A DNA stretch of 54,860 nt. Origin: Holophagales bacterium (lineage in GTDB: Bacteria; Acidobacteriota; Thermoanaerobaculia; Multivoradales; Multivoraceae). Each line of letters opens with the position of its first letter. Position 1 is the first letter of the stretch. Positions 9,793 to 17,532 of this stretch are shown piece after piece. Where the stretch lies: the NCBI GenBank assembly GCA_009837085.1, contig VXUF01000040.1, positions 1 through 54,860 of the forward strand, given 5' to 3'. A program made the position numbers and the translations under genes. The notes under the pieces are model-generated. The model was given only the letters and a program-made list of their open reading frames with translations. It ran no database searches and was not told where the DNA came from.

Positions 9793-10992
9793 TCACCCTG
9801 GGCGACGAGCCTCCGGCAGTCGCACCGTCACGTCGTCGTTCTCCGCGGCCAGTCCCGCGGCGAGATAGTCGACCGCCCTCGCGCGGTCGACGGCCTCCTC
9901 GGCGAACCGGCTCTCGAAGAACGAGAAGGCGGCGAGGATCGTCAGCATCTGCTGGCGAGCCGGCCGCATCCCTCGCACAGTGGGGAGAGGATCGCACGGC
10001 GTGCTGGCCTGGCCGGGATCCACTCCCTGTTCCAGTCCTCCCAGCCCGGCCACGTCGCCGAGGTTGGCGTCTTCCGCCACCGCTCCCATGAGGGCGCCGC
10101 ACGCCAGAGAGTCGCCGTGCCTGGACCAACGGGAGGTATAGCGGGCGATGTCGGCGAAACCCACATGGGAGCCATGCCGCAACGTGACCAGCCCGCTGCG
10201 CGGCGCTCGCTCGGGCAGCGAGGCCGCGTTCTCCGGGTACGGCACGATGGCGTCGGCGTCGCCGGCGATCATCAGAAACGGCACCTCGGCCATCTCGAAA
10301 AAGGCCGGCGTGAACATGACACTGGGTCCGGCGATCGAGACGGCAGCCCCGATCCGATCGTCCCGGAGGTCCGGATGGAAGGCGGCAAGCGTGCTGGTCA
10401 TGCCGCCAAGAGACAGGCCCATGACGCCGATGCGCTCAGGGTCGATGGTCCCGAAGAACTCGTGAGTCGGGTCGTCGTTCCAGCGCAACACGCTGTCGAT
10501 CAGGAACCCCACGTCGCCAGGCTGGTGAATCACGTCTTCGAAACGCGGCCCACCAGGACTCGCAAAGTTGGTCAACGGATAGTCGGCGGCGACGAGGACG
10601 TAGCCGTGGCTGGCGAAGTGCCGCGCCAGGTAGGCGCCCTCCGACCGCCTGGACATGAAGCCGTGGCTGTAGACGATCAACGGAAAGCCGTTCGCCGGTC
10701 GGCCTTCCCGCGCCACCCCCCGTGCGTTCGGATTCGTCGGATAGTTGATCGTGGTCACGAGGCGCCGCTCGTCCGAGCCGCTGAAGTCGTTGTTGGCCTG
10801 CGTCGGGCGGCTCCGGTCGACGAACGTGGTGTCCAGCCTCTTGACCTGGTAGGGCCCCCGCGCGAGTACTTCGCGGCTCGCCGGGCCCTCCGGTCTGTCG
10901 ACGCCGGCTGTAGCCAGGAACAGGCCGACCGCACAGGCGAGCATCAGAACCAGGCCGAGCCCGGCGATCGCGACGATCTTCAGGATTCTCAT
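9793..10992 (-). CDS. Alpha/beta hydrolase, membrane-anchored (dienelactone hydrolase-like)
   Basis: This 399-aa protein has an N-terminal membrane anchor or uncleaved signal (residues 3-27). An alpha/beta-hydrolase domain follows with oxyanion region VYSHGF, nucleophile elbow GLSLGG (Ser194), Asp245 or Asp247 in AGDADAIV, and His276 in HGSHVGF. This is a complete catalytic triad. The arrangement resembles platelet-activating-factor acetylhydrolase and dienelactone-hydrolase-like bacterial esterases. The substrate is unknown. It converges with the aminopeptidase gene (11 nt apart) and lies 45 nt downstream of the cupin gene on the same strand. Confidence 0.83.
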   Translation of the reverse strand: MRILKIVAIAGLGLVLMLACAVGLFLATAGVDRPEGPASREVLARGPYQVKRLDTTFVDRSRPTQANNDFSGSDERRLVTTINYPTNPNARGVAREGRPANGFPLIVYSHGFMSRRSEGAYLARHFASHGYVLVAADYPLTNFASPGGPRFEDVIHQPGDVGFLIDSVLRWNDDPTHEFFGTIDPERIGVMGLSLGGMTSTLAAFHPDLRDDRIGAAVSIAGPSVMFTPAFFEMAEVPFLMIAGDADAIVPYPENAASLPERAPRSGLVTLRHGSHVGFADIARYTSRWSRHGDSLACGALMGAVAEDANLGDVAGLGGLEQGVDPGQASTPCDPLPTVRGMRPARQQMLTILAAFSFFESRFAEEAVDRARAVDYLAAGLAAENDDVTVRLPEARRPG

Positions 10993-11037
10993 TGCTGCAC
11001 CCCGACTCCGGACGCTAGCAGCCAGCGTTGAGCGCGC

Positions 11038-12240
11038 TCAGCGCTGGAGAACCCCCTCTCTGACGAGTCGCGCCACCAGGGTCAGCTTTCCCTCGGCATC
11101 CAGGCAGTCGGGCAGGTCCTCGATCGCGAACTCGTCAGTCGTCGTCGCGAACTGAAGCGCCGGCCACACGCCGGCCGGCAGCCTGATCTCACGGCCACCG
11201 AACCGGAGGAGACACGTTTCCCTGTCCGTCACGGCTTCCGTGAGCAGCCCGGCCCGACGCCTTACCCGCGAGCGGGGCGTCAGCCGGTCTCCGTGGAGCC
11301 GCTGGCTGAGCAGGTCGGTGAACAGGGGTACGTCGGCGGCCAGGACTTCGTCCGCGAAGCGGCGCCACACGACCTCGGCATCGAATCGCGACTGCACGAA
11401 CGCCAGCTTCTCGCCGAACAGGCGCTCTCGCTCGGCCAGGGGGAACTCCTCGCGAGCGAAGTCGCGAGGGAGATTCCGGCGCAGCGATTCTTCCTCGAGC
11501 GCCGCCGCGGTGACGCTTTCGACGAGGAACTCGGCCCATGTGAACGCCGTGAGCCCGAGCGTGATGTGCAACGACGTCTGCCCTGTCGAACGGGCCGAGT
11601 GCATCAGACCTCGTGGGATGTAAAGGGCGCTGCCCGGGCCGAGTTCGAACTCGTCGGTGACGTCGCCGGGAGGCGTACCGCGTTCGAAGCCCTGGCCCCG
11701 GAGCGGCAGTTTCACCTTGGTGTCGTAGATCGACCAGCGCTTGGTGCCACTGATCTGCAGTACGAAGACGTCATGGGTGTCCCAATGCGGGGCGAAGCCC
11801 TGCTCCTTGGGCGGCGTGAGATACACGTTGGTCTGTGCCCGCGACGAGAAGCGCCGTCCGAGCGCGCCGCACAGCCGGGCCAGCGTCGGTAGGCGCGTTT
11901 GAAGCTGGTTGAAGATGATGGTCGCGCCGTCGTCGAAGTGCCTGGCGACCTCGAGCGGTTGGACCCTGCCGGCGTCGTTCGCGTACTCACGGGAGGCAAC
12001 GTCGCCGTCGGCACGAACCAGCTTGATGTCGCGATGACCGGCCGAGTGGGTGCCGAGCACGGTGTCGAGGTCGCTCACCGAGAGCAGCCCGGCGTAGTAC
12101 GCCGGCGCGTCGCGCCGGATGTGAAGAAACCGCTGCTCGTAGTAGTCGTTCTCAAACTCCGCCGGCGGCAGCGGATCGAGGAGCCAGGCGTACCAGTCGC
12201 GGTCGGTCGCCGATCCCGGCCCGGGGTGGTCCGTCGTCAT
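11038..12240 (-). CDS. JmjC/cupin-type Fe(II)/2-oxoglutarate oxygenase (Cupin_4, ribosomal-oxygenase-like)
   Basis: This 400-aa protein has a JmjC-like double-stranded beta-helix core. The iron-binding facial triad is visible as HWD (His152, Asp154) and His214 in YIPRGLMHSAR. C-terminal helical/winged-helix segments follow, as in bacterial ROX/YcfD proteins, which hydroxylate ribosomal protein residues. The frame opens at GTG 12318, but that codon sits on the -35 box of the divergent promoter; ATG 12240, with GGGAG 7 nt upstream, is preferred. Target specificity cannot be predicted. It is divergent from a tiny Tat lipoprotein gene, which could be coincidental or could be a substrate or regulatory partner. 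Confidence 0.82.
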   Translation of the reverse strand: MTTDHPGPGSATDRDWYAWLLDPLPPAEFENDYYEQRFLHIRRDAPAYYAGLLSVSDLDTVLGTHSAGHRDIKLVRADGDVASREYANDAGRVQPLEVARHFDDGATIIFNQLQTRLPTLARLCGALGRRFSSRAQTNVYLTPPKEQGFAPHWDTHDVFVLQISGTKRWSIYDTKVKLPLRGQGFERGTPPGDVTDEFELGPGSALYIPRGLMHSARSTGQTSLHITLGLTAFTWAEFLVESVTAAALEEESLRRNLPRDFAREEFPLAERERLFGEKLAFVQSRFDAEVVWRRFADEVLAADVPLFTDLLSQRLHGDRLTPRSRVRRRAGLLTEAVTDRETCLLRFGGREIRLPAGVWPALQFATTTDEFAIEDLPDCLDAEGKLTLVARLVREGVLQR

Positions 12241-12311
12241 CTGGGCGCTCCCTGCGTCGTGGCCCATCGTGGTTCGTTCTCGCGCATCGGCTCCGGCAGT
12301 CGGGTCGCCGC

Positions 12312-12340
12312 TTGACACCCAAGGCCTGCATCCCTACTAT
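12312..12340 (+). promoter_or_regulatory. Sigma-70-type promoter for the Tat micro-lipoprotein gene
   Basis: A perfect -35 box TTGACA (12312-12317) is followed by a 17-nt spacer and -10 box TACTAT (12335-12340, 4 of 6 including the critical second A and last T). The transcript would begin near 12347, giving a leader of about 38 nt with AGGAG before the ATG at 12385. It is one of the best promoter matches in the window. Confidence 0.65.
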
Positions 12341-12384
12341 ACCGGACTCATTCGGTCCCAGTTTCCAAACGCAGGAGCAACGTC

Positions 12385-12633
12385 ATGGGTAGATCGGAGA
12401 ACAGCGAGCCTGGAGCCAACCGTCCCGCCACGCCGATGTCGCTGACGGACGAAGACATCACCACTGTCCGGGTCGATCGCCGCTCGTTCCTCTCTCGCGC
12501 GGTCGCGGTCGGATCGCTCGCGGCGGCCGCCGTCGTGACGACGGCCTGCCCCGGCGGGACCGACTCCGACGGCGAGGGCGACGCCGCTGCCCCGGCCGAC
12601 TCCGATCAGGCGACCGACTCCGACCAGCAGTAG
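12385..12633 (+). CDS. Tiny Tat-exported lipoprotein with acidic D/S-rich tail
   Basis: This 82-aa protein is of unrecognised function. Residues 1-28 are hydrophilic. A twin-arginine signal DRRSFL then leads into an alanine/valine hydrophobic stretch ending in a lipobox-like TTAC (Cys about 55), predicting Tat export and lipid anchoring. Only about 27 residues remain after the cysteine, low-complexity and acidic (repeated DSD, ATDSD), with no folded domain expected. AGGAG precedes the ATG and a strong promoter lies upstream. Its stop codon TAG overlaps TAGGAG, the likely ribosome-binding site of the next gene, so the two are probably translationally coupled. The tail might bind cations; that is inference. 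Confidence 0.7.
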   Translation: MGRSENSEPGANRPATPMSLTDEDITTVRVDRRSFLSRAVAVGSLAAAAVVTTACPGGTDSDGEGDAAAPADSDQATDSDQQ

Positions 12634-12707
12634 GAGCGCTCGCGGCACTGTCCCTGCGCCGGGCGATCTTCTGGATCCATCTGGCGGTCGGCGTCGCCGC
12701 CGCCGTC

Positions 12708-13850
12708 GTGATCCTCATGCTGGCGGTGACCGGCGTGATCCTCACCTACGAGGCGCAGCTCAACCAGTGGGCGCTGCGCGACTATCGCGCCGACCCGCCC
12801 TCCCCGGGCGTTGCGCCGCTCGGGCTCGACGACTTGATCGCGCGCGTCGCCGGCGGGACGCCCGCCGGTCCCGTCACTTCCGCTGCGTTGCACAGGGATC
12901 CGCTTGAGCCAGCGGTCGTCGGGCTCGACGATGGAGCCACCGTCTATGTCGACCGATTCACCGGCGAGCGGCTGGGCAACGGCGACACGCGGACGCGACG
13001 CTTCCTCCAGAACGTCATGTACTGGCACCGGTGGTTCGCCCTCGACGGGGAACACCGGATCATCGGTCGGACGGTGGTGGCAATCGCCAACCTCGGGTTC
13101 CTGTTCCTGCTCGTCAGCGGTGTCTACCTCTGGTGGCCGTCGACCCGCAGCCGCGCCGCCTGGAAACACGGCCTGTGGTTTCACCCCGGCCTCAGGGGAC
13201 GGGCGCGCGATTTCAACTGGCACAAGGTGATCGGCTTCTGGTCGGTCGTTCCGCTCGTCGTCATCGTCTTCAGCGGGGCCACCATCTCGTATCAATGGGC
13301 CGCCGACCTCGTTCATCGGCTGGCTGGCGACACGCCACCGTTTCAGCAGTCGCCGCGCCCGCACTCGGACGCGCGGGAGACCCCATCCGTCACGCCGGAC
13401 CCGGCGACCTCCTCCCCGGCTACGCCCGGGGTGTTCGCGCGTGAGCTCGAATCGATCACGGGCAGGTCATCGTTTGCCGAGCTGCAGGCACTGGCCGCGA
13501 AGGCCGGCGCCGAGACGCCCGGATGGCGGACGCTCACGATCGACCTTTCCGAGTCGACTCACGATCCCGTCGTGGTCACCGTAGACCGGGGGACGGGCCG
13601 CCAGCCGTCGAAGCGCGAGGACCTGCTGTTCGACCGGGCGACAGGCGAGCTGGTCGGGCGGGCCGGCTATCCGACCTTCACGCGCGGCTTCAAGATCCGC
13701 CGTTGGTTACGGTTTGCCCACACCGGCGAGGTGTATGGCGTGGTCGGACAGACGATCGCAGGCGTCGTGTCACTCGCCGTCGTCGTCCTGGTCTGGACCG
13801 GTCTCGCGATGAGCTGGCGCCGTTTCTTCGGCCGTGCCGGCCGGACCTGA
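12708..13850 (+). CDS. PepSY-associated TM family protein
   Basis: This protein of at least 380 aa belongs to the PepSY-TM family (PiuB/FoxB-like), often linked to iron-siderophore reduction or uptake. About four membrane helices flank PepSY segments: TGVILTYE, a MYWHRWF histidine-containing loop, GVYLWWP, FNWHKVIGFW, and a final helix ending at the GRAGRT C-terminus. GTG 12708 is the first conventional start, but the upstream in-frame residues SLRRAIFWIHLAVGV match the usual start of TM1. Translation therefore probably begins further upstream, perhaps at CTG 12648 behind AGGAG 12632-12636. It is coupled to the tiny Tat lipoprotein. Confidence 0.8.
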   Translation: MILMLAVTGVILTYEAQLNQWALRDYRADPPSPGVAPLGLDDLIARVAGGTPAGPVTSAALHRDPLEPAVVGLDDGATVYVDRFTGERLGNGDTRTRRFLQNVMYWHRWFALDGEHRIIGRTVVAIANLGFLFLLVSGVYLWWPSTRSRAAWKHGLWFHPGLRGRARDFNWHKVIGFWSVVPLVVIVFSGATISYQWAADLVHRLAGDTPPFQQSPRPHSDARETPSVTPDPATSSPATPGVFARELESITGRSSFAELQALAAKAGAETPGWRTLTIDLSESTHDPVVVTVDRGTGRQPSKREDLLFDRATGELVGRAGYPTFTRGFKIRRWLRFAHTGEVYGVVGQTIAGVVSLAVVVLVWTGLAMSWRRFFGRAGRT

Positions 13851-13856
13851 CGGCCC

Positions 13857-14882
13857 TCACCCGCTCGCTGCAAGGCACCGGTCAGCGAGCACTTCCAGCG
13901 TCTCGCTGCCCGGTCGGATCTCCGCCAGCCGCCAGCGCCAACGGCTTGGTATCGCCTTCAACCCGAATCGGGCACCGAGCACCGCGCCGGCCACCGCGCC
14001 GTTCGTATCCGTGTCTCCGCCGGCACTGACGACCGCCACCAGCGCCTCCTCGAAGTCGGTGGCCTGCGTCGCGCACCAAAGAGCGACCTGCATCGCCTTT
14101 AGGGTGTAGCCCATGTCGAGGCCGTCAAGGGCCAGATCCGCCGGAGCAATGACACCGGCGATCGAGCACGCATCCACGACAGTTTCCGGCAGCGCCCCTG
14201 CGACACCGAGGCCCGGAATGGAGTCCCCCAGTACCGCTGCAGCGCGGCGGGTTCGCTTGACGACTTCCGAAACGGCGACATCCTCACCCCTGAGCGCCAT
14301 GGAAACCGCGACGTTGACCAGAATGGAGGACCACACGCAGCGCGGGTCTGCGTGAGTCGTCACAGCGCTCACCGCGGTGTTCCTGGCAAGAGCAACGTCA
14401 TCCCGCAGCCACCGGATGGCGAGCGGCGCGCACCGCATGACGGCTCCGTTGCCCGCGGAGTAGCGGTCGGACTCCTCCCAGACCTGCCTCGCCGCCGCCA
14501 CTGCCGGTAGCCCCCTCGGTTCCCGCGCCTGAAGTCCAAGCCCGAGGCCGCCACGCGGCCTGGCACCGCCGATCAGCGACAGCACGTCTGCGGTCTGAAT
14601 CCCGATGCCGCGGCCGTTCTCCTCTGCCCACACCCAGAACCGCCGGCCGATTGCGTCGATGTCGAGATCGCCGGCTCCCGCTTCGATCGCAGCTTCGGCA
14701 AGGATGATCGCCTGGGCGAGGTCGTCGTCGTCGGGCTCGCCGGGCTCCAGTTCGATCTCTCGGATTCCATGTGGGTAGGAAGCCTCGACCGCGTGACGTG
14801 GCCAGCCCTCCTGGGGCACGCCGAGCACGTTGCCAACGCCGAGGCCGACCATGAGGCCGCGGCAGCGATCCACAGCATTCAC
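13857..14882 (-). CDS. ADP-ribosylglycohydrolase family protein
   Basis: This is an approximately 341-aa protein of the DraG/ARH fold, which removes ADP-ribose from modified targets. Family signatures are the opening DRCRGLMVGLGVGNVLG, GNGAVMRCAPLA, VTTHADP and the magnesium-binding GGDTDTNGAVAGAVLGA near the C-terminus. The usual early DDT metal motif appears as DDDDLAQA. The frame opens at ATG 14903, but GTG 14882 follows GGGGAGG with an 8-nt spacer and gives the normal family N-terminus. It converges with the PepSY gene (6 nt apart) and lies 49 nt downstream of the M15-like gene. No ADP-ribosyltransferase is nearby. Confidence 0.85.
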   Translation of the reverse strand: MNAVDRCRGLMVGLGVGNVLGVPQEGWPRHAVEASYPHGIREIELEPGEPDDDDLAQAIILAEAAIEAGAGDLDIDAIGRRFWVWAEENGRGIGIQTADVLSLIGGARPRGGLGLGLQAREPRGLPAVAAARQVWEESDRYSAGNGAVMRCAPLAIRWLRDDVALARNTAVSAVTTHADPRCVWSSILVNVAVSMALRGEDVAVSEVVKRTRRAAAVLGDSIPGLGVAGALPETVVDACSIAGVIAPADLALDGLDMGYTLKAMQVALWCATQATDFEEALVAVVSAGGDTDTNGAVAGAVLGARFGLKAIPSRWRWRLAEIRPGSETLEVLADRCLAASG

Positions 14883-14931
14883 GTTGATGCCCTCCCCGCC
14901 CATCTCAAACAGCGAAGACGCCGGGAGTTGG

Positions 14932-16014
14932 TCATCTGCTCCCGGAACTCCGTGAATCGGCGAGTTCTCCCTCGTACCAAGTCTCCCTTTCGCCGAAGGT
15001 GCCCTTGCCTCGATCGACCTCCTCCCACGCGTTGTTGACCTCCCGAACCCAGTGGCTGCGCCAGACGGCGAATGCAGGCTTCGCTACTCCGTCTTCCTTC
15101 TGGCGGTGCAGATCGTCGAACTGCTTGTCCTCCTTCGCCTTGAGTTCGCAAGCGTCGTGCAAGTAGTCGGGCCATTCTGTGCCCCGCGGGGCCGATCGAG
15201 ACCCCCGCGCTCGACTCGAGGCAGCGGCCACGTCAGGAAAGTCCGGATAGCAGGAATCGTGGCGCCCGGTGTAGTTGCTCATCCCCGGCGCCGTGAGAAT
15301 CCCCTTCGGGGCGGAATGACTCCAGACCTTGTGGCGGGGATCCTCGGACCTTGAGCGAGCGGGCGCGTCGCGGCTGCATCGCCAGGAGAGATTGCAGGTC
15401 CCATCCTCGGAAAAGAACACCATTTCCGAGTACGGCAGATGATCATGGATGAACCAAGCAAGGGAGCGCCAGTCGCGGTCCGGGTGCTCTTCCAGCCAGT
15501 CGACGAACCACGGAATGACGATGCAAGCCGTGGCGCCGATGTAGCCGTGCTTGTCCTCGTGGTCCCAGATGTGGTTCGCGTAGCTCGCCTTGTTGGAGGA
15601 GCAGCTTGAGAAGTGGCAGTTGCCGAAGCCGTTCACGCTGACGCTGCGAAAGGCGGAGCGGATCGTGACGTGGCCGAAGATGCTGTGAAGCGGTTCGAGG
15701 AGGTTCTCGCACAAGCCGCGCCCGGTCTCGACGGCCAGCTCAGCGTCGTCCGGCACGTTCGGAATGCCGTGAACCGAGGCGATCTCCGAGTAAAGGAAGT
15801 CGCGCATGAAGTAGTGCTTCGAGAGCCGCTCACGGCCGAAATCGTCGAGCGCGTTCAGGACACTGAAGCCTCCGACGACCTTGGGGTCGGCCTTGATCCT
15901 TGAACAGCAAGCAGTGCCCATCGGGCCGTCTTTGCCACACTTCTCGTCGGCCAGTCAGGAACACGTCCGGGTCTTCTGTTCTTCGGCCAACTTCTTCAGT
16001 GTGGACTTCGTCAT
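14932..16014 (-). CDS. M15-like (DD-peptidase fold) protein of unknown function, interrupted by in-frame TGA
   Basis: The longest uninterrupted part is 329 aa from ATG 15921. The same frame extends upstream through TGA (15955-15957) to ATG 16014, which has GGAAG 8 nt ahead. The extension reads 19 codons, the TGA, then 11 codons containing a cysteine-rich CGKDGP...CCS segment. Residues HYFMRDFLYSEIA...LCENLLEPL...IRSAFRS resemble the peptidase M15A/hedgehog fold. The zinc-site motifs look degenerate: HGYIGATAC where HxxGxAxD is usual, and NLSW where a histidine is expected. The TGA may be a sequencing error, a nonsense mutation (TGG Trp to TGA) or a recoded codon. Function is not assigned. Confidence 0.5.
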
Positions 16015-16148
16015 CGTCTTCACTTCCGCACTCCCTCTCTTGCTCGCGATCCCTCCGCGATGCACCCGCAGAGTCATCGTCACCGTTGGTCCAAGCCAGT
16101 TGGTCCAGCCGTCAACTTAGGCTTCGCCGCTCTCGCGACTCACCTGAT

Positions 16149-16176
16149 GCCGGCCAGAAGGCCGGCGCACCGACAG
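16149..16176. repeat. REP-like palindrome, variant
   Basis: Stem GCCGGCC/GGCCGGC with loop AGAA is followed by GCACCGACAG. It is a diverged member of the palindrome-plus-GCACC family also seen at 1071, 16227 and 39191, all in the same orientation relative to the tail. Confidence 0.4.
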
Positions 16177-16226
16177 TTCGGTCCGGCGACCCTATGCCGA
16201 AAACCGGGGCGAAGTCGCCGCAGCGT

Positions 16227-16254
16227 GCGGGTCGGAAGACCCGCGCACCCAGAG
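16227..16254. repeat. REP-like palindrome, variant
   Basis: Stem GCGGGTC/GACCCGC with loop GGAA is followed by GCACCCAGAG. The arm sequence differs from the other copies but the stem compensates base for base and the GCACCCAG tail is kept, which points to selection on structure. Confidence 0.45.
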
Positions 16255-16360
16255 CAACGTCGTCGTGCCGCGACACGGCACAGTCCAGCCTCCGGCAGCG
16301 ACGCAGGCGGGTCGGACCCAGGGCTGACGCGATGCGCCGCGACGCGGCCCGAAGCCGCGC

Positions 16361-17464
16361 CTACTCGGCGCCGGTGCTGGCTCCGCTCAGAGCCTCCGAC
16401 TCGAGGAGGCGGGCGCCGCGGAGCGTGCCGCCCATCGAGTAGTTGCCTTCGTGGCAGGCGTACTCGTAGACGAGGCCGTCAGCGGCCTTCCACAGATACT
16501 CGCCGGTCCACGGAGCGGTCCAGACCGTGTCGTCCTCGACGGTGAAGTTGTAGATCACGTTGCCATCGTGCTGCACGGAGAAGCGCTCGACGACGCGGGT
16601 GTTCTCGGAACCGCCGCGGAATCCGCGGCCGCCGACACGGAAGTTCGTCGTGTCGACGACGAGGGTGTCGCCTTCCCACCAGCCGATCGAGTCGCCGAGC
16701 CACTTCGTCACCTCAGGTCCCGGGTGCTCGGAGTCGAGGCGGACGATGCGGGCGTCGTGGATCATCTCGAGAAGGATGACGACGTGCGTCTCGGTCTGCG
16801 CGATTCGCTTGTAGTTGTTGTACAGGCTCGGGAGCGTCGGTGCGGCGCCGGTGAAGCCGGCAAGGCAGCGCTCGCTCGTCGGCAGCGACTCGGGGTCGTC
16901 GTAGGGGCCGGGGCCGTCGTGCTCTACCCACCAGGCGGTGCCGTCATTGGCGCGAATGAAGCCGGCTAGAGCAGCCCTCAACTGCGCCTGCGCCGCATCC
17001 GTCATCGGCGGCATCCGGCCGTTCGGCGGATCGATGATGATCGAGGTCGGGATCTGGCCGTCGACCAGGTAGGTGTCGGTTCCCCGGTCGATCCAGAACA
17101 GGTTGTAGCCGCCTACGTTGCCGGCGCCGAACTCGTTGCCGCCCCCGGCGGTGTGTTCCAGACCGACCACCTTGGCGCCACCCTCGGGCGGTGCCTCGCG
17201 GTTCGCGTCTGACCGCTGGACCGCGCCCTCCTGGATCAGCCGCTCCTCCTCGGCGATCTCGGCGGCTTCCTCCGGCGTCAGGTACGCCCGCTCGCCGAGA
17301 TGCACCGGTCGCTCGAGCGGCGTCAACGTAGCGGCGTCGTAGGTTCCGTTCAGATCCGGCCGGCCGCTCGCCGTTCGCGGAATCCCGTCGTCCTGGGCGG
17401 CGAGGGCCGGGACAAGGACGAGAAGGAGGACGGCTGCCGACAGCAAGCTCGCGGTGCGCTTCAT
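16361..17464 (-). CDS. Secreted protein of unknown function, EYACHEGNYS-motif family (paralogue A)
   Basis: This 367-aa protein has a signal peptide (residues 1-23, ending LAAQ). I know no assigned function. Recognisable family marks are the N-terminal RTASGRPDLNGTY, then DPPNGRMPP, SERC, a central HVVILLEMIHDARIVRLD, WEGDTLVVDTTNF, and the C-terminal YEYACHEGNYSMGGTLRGAR. The same ordered motifs occur in three other products here (29675-30556, 30553-31398, and the C-terminal third of 36067-39123). GGAGG lies 8 nt before the start. It sits 68 nt downstream of the M19 dipeptidase on the same strand and may share its transcript. Confidence 0.8.
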   Translation of the reverse strand: MKRTASLLSAAVLLLVLVPALAAQDDGIPRTASGRPDLNGTYDAATLTPLERPVHLGERAYLTPEEAAEIAEEERLIQEGAVQRSDANREAPPEGGAKVVGLEHTAGGGNEFGAGNVGGYNLFWIDRGTDTYLVDGQIPTSIIIDPPNGRMPPMTDAAQAQLRAALAGFIRANDGTAWWVEHDGPGPYDDPESLPTSERCLAGFTGAAPTLPSLYNNYKRIAQTETHVVILLEMIHDARIVRLDSEHPGPEVTKWLGDSIGWWEGDTLVVDTTNFRVGGRGFRGGSENTRVVERFSVQHDGNVIYNFTVEDDTVWTAPWTGEYLWKAADGLVYEYACHEGNYSMGGTLRGARLLESEALSGASTGAE

Positions 17465-17532
17465 TCTCAGAACCTCCGATTCAGATTGAGATCGATGTCT
17501 CTAGTGTACGCCACACAACGCCGAGCGGCCAC

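Larger units (their letters stand above)
16015..16360. other. Non-coding stretch with REP-like palindromes and a tandem repeat
   Basis: No convincing gene is present. GTTGGTCCA occurs at 16085-16093 and again at 16099-16107 in a direct 14-nt repeat, upstream of the M15-like gene and possibly an operator. Two palindromes with the GCACC tail of the window's REP-like family follow at 16149-16176 and 16227-16254. No strong sigma-70 promoter is recognised by eye. Confidence 0.5.

Noticed and set aside
15913..15957. Definite selenocysteine codon in the M15-like gene
   Set aside because: The hairpin after the TGA lacks a recognisable compact bacterial SECIS apical loop and short GC-rich stems arise by chance here. 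Recoding is listed only as one option.
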